From Cucumis sativus (lineage: Eukaryota; Streptophyta; Magnoliopsida; Cucurbitales; Cucurbitaceae), in the NCBI RefSeq assembly GCF_000004075.3, contig NC_026659.2, positions 22,214,272-22,278,271 of the forward strand: a stretch of 64,000 bases of DNA, read 5' to 3'. A program made the translations under genes and the position numbers. Positions 37,744 to 53,291 of this stretch are shown here, in pieces. The notes under the pieces are model-generated. The model made no database searches. It was given only the letters and a program-made list of their open reading frames with translations, and was not told the DNA's origin. Each line of letters begins with the position of its first letter. Position 1 is the first letter of the stretch.

Positions 37744-38776
37744 ATGGACAAGAGTTGGATGAAACTTAAGAATAAATTTTCGGTTAAGTATAAAGGAGTT
37801 TTTCAATTTTTAGAGGTTGCGAAGTATCGCATAAATGAGTACGAACGGACAAAGATTAGAATATATTTCAAATATCACGAAATATAGTTTTTCAATTTCA
37901 ATTTTCAATTATTAACGATTAGAATATCCCCCTCCTACACAAATTGGGTGTATCATGGAGTGCAAGAGACGAAAAATATATTTCAGAATTTATTAAACCA
38001 AACCTTGGCTATTATGAATATTCATCCTTAAACTTTTTTGTTTCGTTGATGTATGTGAGGGTTCTCAACGGTTAGAGCAACAGGTCCTTCGACATGTTGT
38101 TAGAGATATTAAAATGTGCGTTTCCAATGTGTAGTACGAATATCCCTAGCTCATTCTATGAATCCAAACAAAAATTGTGTGACTTGGGCCTAAGATACGA
38201 GACTATTCATGCTTGTAAATATGACTTAGTATTGGAAGAATTTTGGAGATTTGCAATATTGTCCAACTTGTGGTAAGTCTCGGTACAAGGTTAGTCATAA
38301 AAAATAAGTTCTTAATTTTCAAAGTTCACTTCATATCTACGGAACATTCGTTTGGGATTAGTTTCTGGTCGGTTTAATCTGATTGAGCATATGAGTACCT
38401 CGTATAGTATGTGTCATGTAGTGTTAATTCCTTACAATTTTCCACCTTAAAAATGCATGAAAGAGTCGAACTTCTTCATGTCATTGCCAATACCTGGTCC
38501 AAGATCTCCTAGTAGGAAAATTGATGTTACCTCGAACCAGGCACATCGGTCTTTTACACCAACGACCCAAACAATGGTGTCAATTGGAAAGTTCTTCAAG
38601 TGACCCAAAATAAACGTATATGGGATGTTGAGGATCAACAACTGAATGTACTCGAAATCGTTGTCGGACATTGTGTGGATGAACACATTGAGGATGACAC
38701 CTTGTGTAGGCTCGACGTTGATCTTATAGTGGTGGAAAAATCGATTGTGCACATGATGTCGTTGTGCACTTCATAA
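37744..38776 (+). pseudogene. TNP2-type CACTA transposase remnant
   Basis: A start like other TNP2 proteins (MDKSWMKLKNKFSVKYKGV, 37744) corresponds to the transposase-associated domain. After a gap, about 38120-38290 matches the zinc-ribbon-preceding block (SFYESKQKLCDLGLRYETIH, then a shifted frame equivalent to C-P-T-C-G). A later block near 38415-38520 corresponds to VLIPYN-PP-KCMKESNFF. From 38534 to 38776 an open stretch (FYTNDPNNGVNWKVLQVTQN) resembles the DUF4216-like C-terminus. Frameshifts, stops and missing central catalytic regions show it cannot give a working transposase. A normal TNP2 is about three times this length. Confidence 0.75.
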
Positions 38777-39109
38777 ATGATGATGATGAACACTTATCCG
38801 TTCAAAGCAGATCAAGTGATGACAAATAATAATGACAAATCACGTATTCACATATATTTCAATTTTTTATATATTCACTTTCGAATACTCTCATATGTTT
38901 AATTAATTTTGATTTATACGCCCATAGATACTATGTCATTCTCTGCCAGTTTCGATGAGAGTGATGCTCTTTTTTATTTCAACGTCAACAAGTTCAATGA
39001 CGCAAGAGGCACGTCATCAGTGGGCGACACGTCAGGTTAGTCATTGTTACATAATCAATTAATTGCATAAACCTGGAGTTCTATTTCTGATATCATTATG
39101 TTTTTATAG

Positions 39110-40347
39110 ATGGCTCTCAACCTACTGCTCGCACTCCTAGAAGACGAGAGCACTCGAGGAACTTGAAGTTGGATAGATACGTGCAGCAAAATGGGAAGAT
39201 CCCCATATCCATCGTTCCAAGAAAAGATAAACCGATCTCCCCACATGCCATTATCTTCAGTTGTACCATTGTCGAGTTAACGCGGGATACTTTTCCAGGT
39301 CACGCTCTTAAGTGGACTGGCACTACTCCGGAGTACATCAAGCTTGTGAAGGACAGTTTACAGGTAAGTTTTTAAATTACCCGTACACATATGTTACCTA
39401 TGTATATATATATAATCCTAATCTGTGTCTAATTTTATTTTGTAGCAATGGTTTATGTTGGATTTCACAGATCCAACACTTACTCGATTTGTTGAGTATC
39501 AAATGCGTACCTGGAAGGAGTTCAAGGGGCAGAACCACCGCCATTTTAAGAAGTTCAGTGATCCTGAACAAGCACGTGCCAACCCACCCTCCATATTGAA
39601 GAATCGTGTGGAAGATTGGCACTTCCTCTGCGATCACTACCTTACTTGACAGTTTCAAGTGATTTAAAACTTTTAATGTTCTCAAACGGTAGTTCATTTT
39701 TTGTTTTTTGTATTTAACATTTTGATTGTTTCATGTAGAAGTAATCAATGATGAACAGGGTTGCTGGAGTGAAGCAATCTGACAACCACAGTAGTGGCTC
39801 TAAGTCGTTTCTACAACAACAACATGAGCTCGCTGAACAACGAGGTCATTCAGTTGATCGTGTGGAGTTGTTCAAAGAAACACATGCTCAGGGTGGCCAG
39901 TTCGTTTCACAGGTGGTTGTGAATGCTCATGTAAGTTTATGCAATACTTTTGTCTTATTTTGTACATTTAATTTACAAGTTTGACTTAATTAATAAAATT
40001 TTCTTGCAGAATCAAATGTTGGAACATCAATCCCACCCTAACCCAAAGAGTTCTCAACCACTATATGGGGACGAGATATGCGAGACAGTCTTGGGTAGAC
40101 GAGCGGGCTACTCAAAAGATCTTGGTTGGGACCCCAAGCCAAATTCTTGAAACATTGTTGGTAGTTCTTCGTCTAAATCATATGAGCAAGAGATGTACAC
40201 TAGGGAGGTTACCAAGCTAAAAGCTCGTCTTGAGGAAGTGACAGACTTGCATGCACGAGCAATACAAGAAAACAACCATGAAGAAAATGCCCAACAGATG
40301 GAAGAAATGAGGACAATGATGGGAGAACTCACTCGAGCACTTGTGCG
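39110..40347 (+). pseudogene. Ptta/En_Spm family transposase gene (Transposase_24-like), 4 exons, three in-frame stops
   Basis: Exons 39110-39363, 39446-39658, 39739-39930 and 40010-40347 keep frame and have GT-AG junctions; an earlier exon probably ends at about 39034. Recognisable blocks: KPISPHAIIFS, HRHFKKFSDPEQARANPP, EDWHFLCDHYL, NHSSGSKSFLQQQHELAEQR, GDEICETVLGRRAGYSKDLG, then a charged coiled-coil tail. Stops interrupt it: TGA 39647-39649, TAA 39742-39744 and TGA 40148-40150. All three could arise from CGA or CAA by one C-to-T change. The domain is typical of the second gene of plant CACTA elements; its biochemical role is poorly defined. Confidence 0.8.
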
Positions 40348-41067
40348 GTACATATTTTTCAACTTTTAAATTCTTTAATTTCTTATTGGGTGATATATAT
40401 CTAAATTTAATTTCATGTCATGGTAGGTTTTGAGGCATGGGGGAACTGTCATCTATGACGCTTAGAATTATGTTTTAGTTTTTATTATTCATGTAATTTT
40501 TGAACCTACAAACGTGCACTTTTTTAATATTTGGATTAATTTTAATTAAATTTGATTTGGAAGTTTAATAAATTTTTATTAATTTTATGTTAATTGTTTT
40601 TAGAATTTGATTGAATTTAAATGGAATTCGATCTAATAGCAAAAAAATAAAAAATAAAAATATTATTAAAAAAATTTGATGCACAAAATGTGTTGGGCAT
40701 GGATGCATTTATCAATGCAGCGTCAGGCCAAGGTTCGCTGACACCACGTCAGTTTTTCCTTTATGTCGGCGTAAGATACGACGTCGACAATACCCTATTG
40801 TCAACGCGTTGACCATACGTACACAATACTTTATTCGACCAGACGTTGGACAAGGCTTTTCCAGACGTTTTGTGGTAGAGTGTGCGTTGGTAAAAAACTT
40901 TAGCTGACATTGTCCGGTTTGCGCGTCAGTTTTGCCTATCCTGATGCAGTACTGTCGACACTCTCCTTGTTGTGGCCTTGTGCGTCCGTATAGACATTCC
41001 TTAGGTGTTTTGTGATTTTTGTTGACACATGTCTGCATCCGGAGAACCCTTACTTCTTTTAGTGAGT

Positions 41068-42837
41068 GTAAATAGTTTGTCGATTATATTTTTTTATTTT
41101 TGAAAAAACTCCAATAAAAACTAAAAAAAAGAGTACTTTAATATTACAGTTACTATACCCTCATTTATTTTATCTTTAATCATAGAAAAATACATTGATA
41201 TACTTCAAAATTTTCAAGGTTGGTCTTTTACAAAAATCTCAATGCAGTTTATTGAATTCCTTTGAATGTTAGATAAAAATTAGAACCCATAATAAATGTG
41301 GATTTTAGGTTAAATCGTCTTTTCTTTTTTATTTGAGGAATTCTTTTGTTTGTATCACCAATATTCTTCACTTGTTTTAATCTAAAAACCACTGACTTAG
41401 ATTGATTTTAAAAAATATGTAAATAAAATGTTTTAAAACATAAATAAAATATATTATAAAATAAAAAAATATATATACATAAAAAAAAATGATTCGGGAG
41501 GAGTTTGGGATGGGTATCCTTGCCCATCCCCAATTCGGAGACCCGATTGGTGTCCCTGATTTGATTGGTGAAATTTTACTATCATGTTAAGTTTATAACT
41601 CAAATAAAGTAGAATGATGAAACAATTATTACTTATTAGTTGAGCTAAGTTACTGTTAAACAATATTTCCTTTTGAAATTTCTAAACAAAATAGACACCT
41701 TTGAGCGTAGGTTGTTCAAATGTAATTAAAATGTTATAACATAAATAAAGAGTAAAATAGTTTTATAATAAACTCTATACTCCCACTTAGTTTCCTACTT
41801 TTACTACTAAAAAACTGTTTCCAAATCCAAATATCGAAAATAAATATAATATAGAAGAATTTTTAAAAGTAGTAGATTTTACAAAAAGATTTACAATATA
41901 TAGTAAGTAATAGATAATAGAATTCAAAATTTTGTTATAACTTGTAAATATTTTAATTTATTTTGTTATTTTAAAAATATCTCTATAATATATAGATAAT
42001 TAAAAGAAAAAAAATTGAAGCAATTTAAAAAAAAAAGAAGCAAAAAGTAAGATGTGCCACGAATAATTTGATAAATTTAATTTATATATATATTATAGAG
42101 ATATTTGATTATAGAGATATATATATATATATATATATTTTGTTATTTTTCAGAATATTCTCTGTTTAAAAATTTATTTTTTCTTCGGAAAGCAATCCAA
42201 ATGATTAGTCTAGAAATATTTTAAAAGCATAATTATAAATAAATTGGTTTCTTTGTTTTGTTACCTTCCTTTCTGTATTATTTTTACTAAATAAATTAAG
42301 TTTTTTTGAAAACTAAATAAAGTGTATTAAATTTTGTAAAAAACTTAATAAAGTGTATTAAATTTTGTTTATATATATTTAGAAATGGAAAAAAGAAATG
42401 CAAAAGCTTAGTTATGAAGTATATAGAATGGAAAGTAAAGAAGTAGATATTAAAACAAACCTAAATAGTTATCAAACTCAAAAAAAAGTGTAAATTAAAA
42501 TATTCAAACATAAAACTCAACTGATTTTTTTCAATAATAAAATGCTAAATAGTAAGATTAGTATACGTACCTGAATGTATCTTCTCCGAGTTTTCCTTGT
42601 CATTCACATTTTCAATCTCATAGTTAAACATTAAGAAAAAAACATCAAGATTCATATCCAGCAACCAACCATATTTCGAAATTAAACTCGAAATATAAAA
42701 TCCTTAAAACGAAAAAAGAAAAGAGGAGAGTTTCTCTTTTCCATACGATGATGGGTTGAGTTTGAAGTTTTTGGAGTTTAAACCCTAATTTATTATGAAA
42801 TATAATTTATGTATACCAAATTATATTGTATTGTTGA
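41068..42837. other. AT-rich intergenic DNA
   Basis: No gene is seen. A GC-richer fragment at about 41488-41575 contains GGGATGGGTATCC / GCCCATCCCC and a GACCCGATTGG phrase, like part of a dispersed G/C-rich plant repeat. A TA microsatellite lies at about 42116-42138. The 3' flank of the minus-strand MYB gene occupies the right edge. Confidence 0.4.
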
Positions 42838-45800
42838 TTAAAGATTCCCCTGACAAATCAGCTCCAGCAGATCCATCTCCGACTTCATTGCATCGTTTTG
42901 TTGCAGCAGATTCAAACACTCCAACTCCGACCCCGATCCCGATTCCATTCCGTACCCGAAGCAATACCCTCCGCCGTCTTCGGCGGCAGGGCTGTGTGTA
43001 TCCACCAGCTGCGGCAGCGATTCCGGGGCTTGGTTCGGTTCTTCCACGGCGGTGAGGGTTTTAATGTAATTTTGAAGGATGGAGCCGCCCCCGCCGTTGG
43101 GATTACTTTTGTTATTATTGATGGAATCGGCGTCTCTGCCTTTGAATTTCTTGGAATTTTGACGGCGTTTTGTGGCGTTCCAGTGGTTTTTTATGGTGTT
43201 TTCCGTCCGTCCGGGTAGCCTCCGGGCAATCTCCGCCCATCGATTTCCAATGTCCTTATGAGCTTCAATCAAGATTCTGTCTTCCTCTTCACTCCATGTG
43301 TCTTTCTGCATTCACCATTCCACTTTTTATTATTTATTTGTTATAATCTTCTGTTTAATCTTAGATATGTATTTTTTTTAATTTGTTGTGTATGTAACAT
43401 CACATGTTAGTACTAATGTTAATTAGTACTAACAACTTACCTAACATATTTGGATATGAGCATCATTTTGTAGTAATAATTATATAATGCATTACCATTG
43501 TTGAAATGATCCTCATAATTACTTAAATAATAGTATAAAATGGAACTTACCAAAAACCCATGCTTATAAATGGCTATTTTATGGTAGGGAATTTTTATTT
43601 GAGGTATTTAACCCTAAGGACGAGTGTATATAATATGTAATTAACTCTTATTATTATTATTATTTTAGTCTATGATCTAAATGTGTATAAAATGCTAGCC
43701 TGTGGTTATGAATTAAATTTAAAGTTGTAATCAAAGTTATGAGGTAACTTTGATTCTCTCACCCCCATATTATCACACTAAAAAAAAAAAGAAAATTAAA
43801 AATGAGATATAATTTAGAACAATATGAGCATATCTCAACTCTCTATAAACATATCATTTTCTCTTTTCTTATATTTCCAAATCACCCTACCTTTGTTATA
43901 GTGAAAAAAAAATAAAAGATTTTTTTTTATAAAAAAAATATTATTAGTATAGGGTTTATTTGGATAGAAAATAGAAAAAAAAAGTGTATTTATATTTAAA
44001 CTCTTTCGAAAAACCATTTGAAATAAACTTTGAAAGTGTGTTTCAATAGCCATGGAATACTTCATGTTTTTCCCCCAAAATCAATTTATTTTCAAAATTA
44101 AATCAACCAACACCCTAAATGAAGATTATGTGGATATTAATTAGAATAATAGAACAGCCAACTTTAATTACTTTTCAAAACTATGCCACTCAATATATAT
44201 GATAATGAGTTTATTCATAGTTTAATAATTTGTAATTTTCTTTAAATACTTTTGAATTATTTAGGCTTGTAATTATTTTTTTTAAAAAAAAAAAGAAAAT
44301 TAAAAGCTATTATAGCTTCTTTCTTTTTAATTTGACTGACATTTGACCAAATTTAAAAAAAGAAAAAAATAGTTATTTGAACGTTACTCTATTTGTTTTT
44401 AGAACAAAATTATGAATCCCCAAAAAGCCAAAAACCCAACTTCCCCTCATTAACAACCCTTTGATCTTTCATTTACAACAATTAACTAATGAAAGATGGA
44501 TTCTAATGACTGTTACAAAAAAATGCTCAAATAAAGGCAAAGTTTTGGAAGGAAAATTAATTACAAAACACTTGGGTTTTTTACATCAAATCATCTCTAA
44601 TCATCTCTAATTGGTTGTTTTTCATCAAACTCACATTATGACCCAATGAATACACACAAAAGGGAAAACAACACAATTACTCCAATCACTAATATGGCCT
44701 TTCCTTGGATACAATGGAAATTAAAGCTAATTTTCTTACTTATAAACCCTAAAATAATTAGGTTTGTTTCAATTTGTCCATGAGTTGTCAACTACAAATA
44801 GACAAATGGTAGACATGGAAAGTATTTAAAACTCCATAAAATTGTGTCGAAAAAGATCATACCTTTTAATAAAAACCAAAACGTTCACGTCATATTTCGA
44901 TACGATGTGCGACACGCGTTAAAATAGCGAATCATTCAATTTTAAATTCAAGAATTAAATGATATACTATAATTTGCGTGTTGACATATATGCAAAATGT
45001 ATGGTATGCCGGTACAAATATACACATGTAATGTGTGATAGACATGCATATGTACGGAAATCAAATACAAGAAATCACTTCCACATCTCAATATATCAGT
45101 ATTCTCAATATATCAGTATTCTCAATATCTCAGTATGTATATATGTATGTATATGGATGAGAAGAAGAGAGAAAGAAAACAAACCCTAATGTCTGGCCTC
45201 AGGTGGTTGTGCCATCTCTCTCTACACTGCTTCCCAACTCTTCCTTCCAGCATTTTTGCAATTTGTGACCATTTTTTTATACCATATTCATCAACCAATT
45301 GGACCAACAATCTAAAAAAAATTAAATAAAACACATAACTTTAATCACCACGATTTAGTTTTTAAAACCCTAAATTGAAAAAAAAAATCACAAAAACATT
45401 TTAGAAAAAACAATTAGACAAAAAAAATTAGGAGGTACACCCGAACATTTCAACTAAGTCACATATTCTTAGCATCTTCATCATACTCAAAAGCCAAAAC
45501 ACACAAAATATATATTTTCTTAAAATTGGACAAAACGAATTAGGAGATGTCCCTGAACATACCTCAACTAAGTTACACATTCTTAGCACGTTCATCACAC
45601 CGAAAACAAAACGATGAAAATATCAAAGGGTAAATATAAATTTAGGTTAAATTATTTGTGTACCTGTCTTCTTGAGGAGTCCACTGTCCCTTAATTATGT
45701 TTGGAAGCTTCTTTGGAGGCTTGTTTTCTTTTCTAAGCTGAATTCTTTTTCTCTTCTTGTTGTGATCATACCCAATGAAACTGAAATTACCACTGCTAGA

Positions 45801-46364
45801 TGATGATGATCCCAGCCCTAGATGGCTGTTTGGGAGCTGAGAAAATTGAGGCAAAAAGTTTCCAGGAAAATTTGTCCAAACATTATTCCCACACCCTAGA
45901 AAGCCATGCATGAACTTATTGGCCCCGATGTTTTCAAAGCTTTGATCTTTGGAGAATTCATTATTGGTGAAATTAGGTTCAATTTTTGGATCAAAATATT
46001 GGGTTGTAATTGGAATTTCAGAAAGAAGGTTTTGTAAGGAACCATGATCAATGGAGAAATGATTATCGTTATTGTTATTCATTGGATGATGATGATGATG
46101 ATCAGATGATCCATTGATGGGGAAATATTGATGGAGATATTGATTATGGTTATGATTTTCAAAATTATTGTGGAGTTGTAAACTATGGAACAAACCCTTG
46201 GATGATGATGATGGGGAAGAAGAGCGGCCTAACTCCATGCCCGAAAACTGGCCGTGATCGTTGTCGTTGTCGTCAAGTACTAGCTGCGGCTTCGACTCCG
46301 TTTTATCGGAGAAAAAGCTCGAAAAGAGGGGAAGATCATCTTTGAAGTTGGAATCAAACTCCAT
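42838..46364 (-). CDS. R2R3-MYB transcription factor of the MYB98/MYB64/MYB119 type, 3 exons, 431 aa
   Basis: Nuclear DNA-binding regulator. Relatives control synergid and female-gametophyte differentiation (MYB98, MYB64, MYB119) or endosperm maturation (MYB115/118). Exons on the minus strand: 46364-45664, 45311-45185, 43305-42838; all junctions are GT-AG and in phase. The long N-terminus (about 224 aa) is Ser-, Asn- and His-rich and probably disordered. R2 (about 225-276) has the GQWTPQED and [20 protein letters not shown] blocks that mark this clade. R3 (about 277-327) starts DTWSEEED and keeps Trp at its first position, where most plant R2R3-MYBs have Phe or Ile. After R3 come [11 protein letters not shown] and the clade motif LQNYIKT. 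The start is the first ATG of the frame (MEFDSNF); the upstream TTG codons are not starts. Intron 2 is about 1.9 kb. The exact orthologue within the clade is unresolved. Confidence 0.93.
45085..45135. repeat. 17-18 bp tandem repeat in MYB intron 2
   Basis: Three units of CTCAATATATCAGTATT run head to tail; the last reads ATCTCAGTATG. The array sits 50 bp inside intron 2 of the minus-strand MYB gene, close to its 5' splice site. Confidence 0.8.
45427..45605. repeat. direct duplication filling MYB intron 1
   Basis: Two related blocks about 110 bp apart begin ATTAGGAGGTACACCCGAAC and ATTAGGAGATGTCCCTGAAC, then CAACTAAGT and ACA-ATTCTTAGCA-TTCATCA. They make up most of intron 1 (45312-45663). 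Confidence 0.7.
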
Positions 46365-47735
46365 GCAAAAAAGCTTGTTCAACCAAAAGAGAGAAAAGAA
46401 AAAAGGTTGAAGAAAGAAGAGAAAATAAGCAAAGGGGAGATTTCTTTTTTGTTTTGTTGAAGTGAAAGTGAAAATGGATGTCTTGTAATGTTATTAACGA
46501 AGGTTTTTATTAGTGAGGAAAGGCAATGGGGGTAGTGGACCCCATTGGATCTTAAACCGTTGGTTAATTTTTGATCCAACGGTTGATATTGTTTGTTGAT
46601 TATGACTGTTGAGCTCTCTTACTTAAGTATTTTTAAGGCACAAAATAAATAAGTAAATGTATTTTAATTGAAATAATAATCATGATTAGGTCGTTATAAA
46701 GTCTTGTTAATCAGGAAAAAAATATGGGATATGCATGTTGAAGGAGACGTGGAAGACATTGTTATGCTCTTCGTTAACTTTCATGTTTTCTTTTCTTCTT
46801 TTTTAAAATTTAAAAAAGGTTTATGTGTTTTAATTAATTAATTAACAAAAATTATATATAGGGTTTTGATAAGGACCATAACAAAAATTGGTAATAAAAG
46901 CAGTTGGGTGATCTGACGGTGGGGAGAGATTTGAGGGAGATGGATATGGTACAATGGAATGTAGTGAGAAACTTTTTTCTTTTTTCTTTTTTCTTTTTTC
47001 TTTTTTCTTTTTGGTTTTAATTAATTATTGCTTGTATAAATCAATGCCTTTTTTTATCTTTCCATTTATTCTTTGTATTAATACCAAGTAATTAGAGGCA
47101 TAAATCCCAACCTGATTTTGATCAGTTTTTTTTTTTTTTTTTAACTTTATTGAGAGCTACTAGAAAAAAGTCAGCATATCAAAATTGGATTTAATTTTGT
47201 TTTTAAAATAATTAGGGAATGCATGGCCAGAATGTATTTGAGGTATGATTCAAATAATGTAGTACATAACTTTAGTACCTTACCGAGTATACTTCAACGT
47301 ATAAAACTTGTATTATTAATTTTAAAGTTTAAAGTTTAATCTATTAAGTGTTTGACCAATTTGTCATACAAGAAAATAGATAGTACATATCATAAATATG
47401 GTTGCTATATTTCTCCCTTTTTTTATAATTATTTTTAGTCGTATTATTATAAAGTTTGTTTAATATATTTGAGTGTCTCGAATAATTATGTAAATTTTGG
47501 TCTTCTTCTTAAAAAAATATAAATCCAAGTAACATATTTACGTAACATTTCCATATTGGTTTCAATCTTTTTCAATCACAAGTTAAATTTTAAAAATTTA
47601 GAAAAATAAAATGGTCTTACTCCATCCAAGTACTTGTCCATTTTCTTGAATGAATTATGATATATCTTTTACTCTTCGCCTCGAAAATTGACGAACATGC
47701 TAAGGGTGCATGTTATCAATTACCCTAGTTGAGAT
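46365..47735 (-). promoter_or_regulatory. upstream region of the minus-strand MYB gene
   Basis: About 46383-46600 is purine-rich on the minus strand and probably transcribed leader. A CTTTTTT minisatellite (about five units) lies at 46972-47014 and a poly-T run near 47126-47142. No TATA box was assigned. Confidence 0.35.
46972..47014. repeat. (CTTTTTT)n minisatellite
   Basis: Five to six units of CTTTTTT in a row, ending in CTTTTTGG. They lie about 600 bp upstream of the MYB start on the opposite strand. Confidence 0.85.
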
Positions 47736-47739
47736 ATAC

Positions 47740-47986
47740 TCTCCTCGACGTGAAATAATTATGCTTCACTTTTTCCGACGTTCCTTTGCTACATGTTGGA
47801 AAAAGTCTATTAATTAAAAATAAATAAATAAAGTTTGAAAATGGAGACGCCGGAAATGCTTCCTTAAGCCAATGCAACCAACTATGTATTGGAATAGGTA
47901 GGTGATGTCCGATGTGGTATTGTCCGACGTTGTGTCCCGCGTAAGAATTTCTTTGATTTTTTTTTTTTTTTTTTTTTTTTGTAGTG
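47740..47986. mobile_element. possible right end of a second CACTA-like element
   Basis: A terminus-like TTTTTTGTAGTG ends at 47986; its reverse complement CACTACAAAAAA resembles CACTA termini. Inside it, words such as CTCGACGTG, CCGACGTTCC, GTCCGATG and GTCCGACGTT recall the subterminal array of the element at 36260-41064. A 24-nt poly-T precedes the terminus. I did not find a matching left end or a 3-bp duplication. Confidence 0.4.
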
Positions 47987-49780
47987 TGTAACTCTACAAC
48001 TCTTTCTTTTGTGATTTGTTAAAAATGTATTTAAAAAGTTGTCATTATGTGAGAATTCAAACAATAATAAGAATGATGTGAGAAAAATAACTGTTACCAA
48101 AGGAAGCTAGTTTTGAAGGTATTAGTAATTTGATGAATCAAATTAACCTGTTTGTGGAAAAAAGAAAATGATAGATGAGATTATGGTTTTTATTACAATA
48201 TATGTGAGTCCAAAGTTAGAGTACATAAAGACATAGCCAAAATAAGAGAATGGACAAAAAAACAAAGAAAGCATGTAACAACTCAGAATACATACAAAGA
48301 AACTATTGTAATTGGTTGGGAGAAAGAGCTAGGCTAGTAAATGGTCAAGATCATCTTCATTTTCATTCTTTCCTCTTATTAATAATTAAATCAATGCAAC
48401 CTTTTTTTAAAAAAATTATTATTCATCAATTTCTCATTCAAAAAATATAAACAATACAGTGTGTGTTTCATTCCCCTCTTACCAATATCAATTTCTATGC
48501 ATTCAAATTCGATTCTTATACATGTATATATAGACATTTTAAAATTTTAAATGTCCCATTAATAAAATGGATCATTACAATTAATGCAAATAAAATATTT
48601 AAAGGAAAGTTGCTTATATTAGTTTTGTCAAATAAAATTATATGTTTAGAAAAAGGGATGATTATTCGAAAATAATATTTATAAGGTGTAAATTGATAGA
48701 ATATAGTTATTGATTTCTCTCCCATTTTACATTTCCATGTTTCTTGCGCATTTATTTATTTATGTATTTTAAATTTAGCTAAGTATATACAATTTAATTA
48801 ATCTTTCTTTAATATAATTTATGGAATTTCATTACAAAAGTTTAATCTTTTGAAACGATATTAAATCATGTTCTTTAAATTATATATTCCAAGCTAATTA
48901 GTTGTTATTTATTTTATATTAATTAATAGGCTTTTTGAACCCTAAGGTTTCATACCTTCGATTTTTATTTCATTTGTTTTCTTAATTGAAAAAATGTTAC
49001 ATTTTTATCCAATGTCGTTCCTTCGGGCATAATTAATTTATCAAAAGCTTTTCAATAGGATTTTTTTTATAAAAAATTCAACTATTAAATAAGCAATATA
49101 ATTTCTTAATTACTGTTGCCTAAATCAAACTTGCATCCAACATCCTTATTGTGAATGATATGGATGTCTTTCTTAATCTAACTCTCTCGCTACACTTTGT
49201 AATTAGTTTACCTTTTCTTTGATTTAAATGACGTATTATAAGATTTTTCAAAAAATAATAATTGTACAATGTCAACTTGATAAAATATAGTCTAATTTTG
49301 AGATGAAGAGATTGCCTAAAAGTTAAAGTATTTATCATAGAGCACTCTGAAGAAAATTAAAAAAGAGCTCTATTTATAATGGAGTTGGACGAGAGTCTTC
49401 CTCATTCTTTTAAGGTTAAGAAGTGAGGTATGGTGTGAAGACTGAAGTTGAAAGAAGTGAGGGATGAGGGATGAGGGATGAGGCATGAGCTCATGACTAC
49501 TTCTTTTTCCTTTTACTAAATTAATAACATAAATATAAATATATAAACATATGAACATAAATAAATATAAAATTAATTTAGATTAATGGAGTCATTTTGG
49601 TTGTGAAATTACTGAAACACCCCTAGTTTTCTATCATAGTTAAAAGGTAATATATATATATATATGTATATGATAATGATTGAATATATATTTAATTATT
49701 AAAGATTACCGAAAGTTGTTTAACAGAAGAGCTGAATAAAAGGGAATAAAGTGAAAGCGTTGGTGGCATAAAACTCAGCT
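47987..49780. other. AT-rich intergenic DNA
   Basis: No gene is seen. A small tandem GGGATGA array (about four units) lies near 49459-49483, and a TA microsatellite near 49650. The right end becomes pyrimidine-rich as it enters the ARF promoter/leader. Confidence 0.5.

Positions 49781-53291
<3,511 letters not shown>

Larger units (their letters stand above)
36260..41064 (+). mobile_element. complete CACTA (En/Spm) transposon, 4805 bp, with target duplication AGT
   Basis: The left terminus is CACTACAAGAAAAC (36260). The right terminus, reverse complemented, reads CACTAAAAGAAGT and ends at 41064. AGT directly precedes (36257-36259) and follows (41065-41067) the element, the 3-bp duplication expected for CACTA transposition. 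Subterminal regions (36300-36850 and 40720-41010) are dense in GTCGAC, GACGTCG and CCGACAT words, much richer in CpG than the surroundings, as in CACTA subterminal transposase-binding arrays. The interior carries remnants of a TNP2-type transposase followed by a second plant transposase (Transposase_24) gene. Both are broken, so the copy is not autonomous. Confidence 0.9.

Noticed and set aside
38447..38752. 101-codon minus-strand frame inside the CACTA element
   Set aside because: The plus strand of the same stretch reads as TNP2 C-terminal fragments, so the minus frame is a shadow.
46365..46382. Extended N-terminus (MNKLFC) for the MYB98-like protein
   Set aside because: The extension begins at TTG, not ATG; the first ATG of the frame is at 46364.
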